This document shows positions 6,730 to 7,829 of a DNA stretch of 7,829 nucleotides, piece by piece. A program made the position numbers and the translations under genes. Under the pieces are notes generated by a model, which had not been told where the DNA came from, made no database searches, and was given only the letters and a program-made list of their open reading frames with translations. Position 1 is the first letter of the stretch, and each line of letters starts with the position of its first letter. The stretch comes from a bacterium (lineage in GTDB: Bacteria > Blakebacterota > Blakebacteria > Blakebacterales > Blakebacteraceae), in the NCBI GenBank assembly GCA_025774615.1, contig JALGVQ010000137.1:1-7829 (forward strand), written 5' to 3'.

Positions 6730-6913
6730 GGATTAATCCTCGTGTTGTTGGGTTTCGATCCGCGGGCAGGATCGCAGGCAGTAAGATCGGTGGGGCCATC
6801 TGCATATTCAGTAAGCATATCCCAAATACGATAGTAAACACGCAGGGTGAGAACCACCCCAGAACAGGTTTGTCTTGTATGTCCGCAGGGTTGAGGTGTA
6901 ATAGGTGGATATT
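6730..6913. other. Divergent intergenic region of the propeller and SpoIIAA-like genes
   Basis: This 184-base stretch separates two genes read away from each other, so both promoters should lie here. I found no strong -35/-10 pair on either strand. TGTAAT (6897-6902) is a poor -10 and too close to the plus-strand ribosome binding site. Two short direct repeats are present: CAGTAAG at 6779-6785 and 6809-6815, and GCATAT at 6802-6807 and 6815-6820. The repeats could be regulatory or chance. Confidence 0.5.
6903..6908 (+). promoter_or_regulatory. Ribosome binding site deciding the SpoIIAA-like start
   Basis: AGGTGG lies 5 bases before the ATG at 6914. The in-frame GTG at 6905 falls inside this site and cannot sensibly use it, so the ATG is the better start and begins the protein MPITTRID. 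Confidence 0.65.
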
Positions 6914-7318
6914 ATGCCGATCACCACTCGCATAGATTCCGACCGTGGAATACGATACCATACCATCTCCGGCCCGGTTCTACCTGAGGTCATCAGTTCC
7001 GAACTCGCTGAAACTCTTTCCAGTCCTGATTTCGATCCCGAGATGCCCGCACTCTGGGATGTGCGTGAGGCGGAGGGCTCCATCACAAGTGGACAGATCA
7101 AAGATCTGGCTCAGTTGATTGGAGGACTCTGGAAGGAACAGAAACCACCCCGGGTAGCTCTTGTGGTCGCTCCGGGCCTGCAGTACGGCCTTGCCCGGAT
7201 GTATCAGCAGTACGCCGACCTGGCCAGGAAGATCGAGGTCAGGGTGTTCAAGAAGGGAAAGGAGGCCGAAGCGTGGCTGACCTCCTCATCTTCATCCGAT
7301 CCTTTTTCTGGGGACTGA
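6914..7318 (+). CDS. SpoIIAA/STAS-like small cytoplasmic protein
   Basis: This 134-residue soluble protein has no signal peptide or membrane helix. Its pattern fits the SpoIIAA-like/STAS-type alpha-beta fold. It opens with a strand (ITTRIDSDRGIRYHTISG, 3-20), then a helix leading to a 'SPDFDPEMPALWDVREAEG' stretch typical of this family. A further helix precedes a central strand (RVALVVAPG), and a helix with GLARMYQQYAD leads to the final strand KIEVRVFKKGKEAEAWL. I assign it by this order of motifs, with no phospho-serine site identified. Such proteins are widespread in bacteria, mostly uncharacterised, and often standalone. The tail is a Ser-rich SSSSSDPFSGD that looks disordered. No anti-sigma kinase or anti-anti-sigma partner gene is nearby, so a sporulation-type switch is not implied. 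The start follows AGGTGG. It converges on the right-edge gene, 32 bases away, with no clear terminator between them. Confidence 0.65.
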   Translation: MPITTRIDSDRGIRYHTISGPVLPEVISSELAETLSSPDFDPEMPALWDVREAEGSITSGQIKDLAQLIGGLWKEQKPPRVALVVAPGLQYGLARMYQQYADLARKIEVRVFKKGKEAEAWLTSSSSSDPFSGD

Positions 7319-7350
7319 CACCACCCCTGGAAAATTCAGTTGCTCTCCCC

Positions 7351-7829
7351 CTATTTCCTCTCGATCTCGACCAGCCCCGCCTGTTCCATCGCCAGGATGA
7401 CTCCGGCTACAGCCTCAAGGGTCACATCACCGGTTTCGGGGGTCACCGCATAGGCGAATTTCCATTCAGTATTGCTGGTGGTGACATTTCCGAATTCCGC
7501 TCGCGCCAGATTGTAGATATCGAGGATGCTGCGCTCACCGTCGACCGACCACGGCACGATCGTACCCGCCAACCCACGCACCCGATGCTCTCTCGGTACG
7601 TACTGGTTCACCTGTGCTGAAGCAGCCCGGTATTCCTCTGAGTAGTACTGGTATTTGTAACGGGGAACCATCCGCGCATATTCCCGCTCAAGATCGGTAA
7701 GTGTGACACGCTGCGGCCGTACTTCCATCGATGCGCACATGTTGCGATAGACCACATCCAGCTTGGCGACATGCGCATCACGGATCGCCTCGAGACTCTC
7801 CGTCAGGCGGTCCACCTGGGCTCTGACAT
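7351..7829 (-). CDS. C-terminal part of a gene cut by the right edge; possible M28-type peptidase tail
   Basis: The frame is open from the TAG at 7351 to the window edge, giving about 158 visible residues. The GTG at 7815 has no ribosome binding site and the upstream codons (VRAQ) continue without a stop, so it is probably internal and the true start lies outside. Visible are a helical, charged stretch (AQVDRLTESLEAIRDAHVAKLD), a Tyr-rich region (RMVPRYKYQYYSEEYR) and a terminal module with DGERSILDIYNLARAEFG followed by TLEAVAGVILAMEQAGLVEIERK. The latter looks like a small winged-helix-type domain. Similar terminal modules occur, as I recall, at the end of some M28-family metallopeptidases in FCB-type and related bacteria. 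The peptidase core would lie outside the window, so this assignment is tentative. Confidence 0.6.
   Translation of the reverse strand, partial: VRAQVDRLTESLEAIRDAHVAKLDVVYRNMCASMEVRPQRVTLTDLEREYARMVPRYKYQYYSEEYRAASAQVNQYVPREHRVRGLAGTIVPWSVDGERSILDIYNLARAEFGNVTTSNTEWKFAYAVTPETGDVTLEAVAGVILAMEQAGLVEIERK

Noticed and set aside
6623-6961. Minus-strand open frame across the 6730-6904 intergenic region
   Set aside because: It overlaps the starts of both flanking genes, has no family resemblance and lacks a good ribosome binding site.
7304-7331. GGGG...CCCC hairpin between the SpoIIAA-like gene and the right-edge gene
   Set aside because: Only four pairs form around a 10-base loop and no T-run follows on either strand, so it is not a credible terminator.

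Overview
The window looks like a chromosomal segment of a Gram-negative, fairly GC-rich bacterium. The evidence is a TonB-type energy transducer, a Tat-type lipoprotein sulfatase and a large Sec-exported protein, all of which imply a periplasm and outer membrane. The arrangement of the TonB-like protein (basic 'NPRFDIK' stretch before a single membrane helix, then 'IEDIPATDQ' and 'IPEDVTI' before the Pro-rich part) recalls TonB proteins I associate with FCB-group bacteria and related candidate phyla. That placement comes from memory of family patterns and was not searched. No RNA genes, CRISPR arrays, insertion sequences or phage genes are visible.

Layout from left to right. Bases 1-108 are a short leader. 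Bases 109-1713 (+) encode a type I sulfatase lipoprotein with an intact C-A-P-S-R formylglycine motif. It converges on a TonB-family gene at 1749-2414 (-). A roughly 390-base non-coding stretch (2433-2820) follows; its last 130 bases are strikingly AT-rich and carry the probable promoter/operator of a two-gene unit. That unit (2821-3467, +) is a small XRE/Cro-type repressor whose stop overlaps the start of a four-helix membrane protein. A strong hairpin with a T-run on the minus strand (3479-3512) separates it from a 1061-residue secreted beta-propeller protein (3544-6729, -) rich in Asp-box (BNR) repeats. Divergent from this is a small SpoIIAA/STAS-like protein (6914-7318, +). It faces the C-terminal part of a gene that enters from the right edge (7351-7829, -).

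How the genes may work together. The sulfatase, the TonB-like protein and the Asp-box protein fit a cell-envelope lifestyle of scavenging sulfated or complex polymers. However, they sit on different strands with their own signals and do not form an operon or a polysaccharide-utilisation locus: no SusC/SusD pair, no other carbohydrate enzyme and no sulfatase-maturating enzyme is present. The only clear operon is the XRE repressor plus membrane protein pair. I see no convincing new defence or mobile system. The items most worth a second look are a ~145-residue, partly helical insertion inside one propeller blade of the Asp-box protein, the roughly helix-phased AT repeats upstream of the XRE gene, and the XRE/membrane-protein pair itself.
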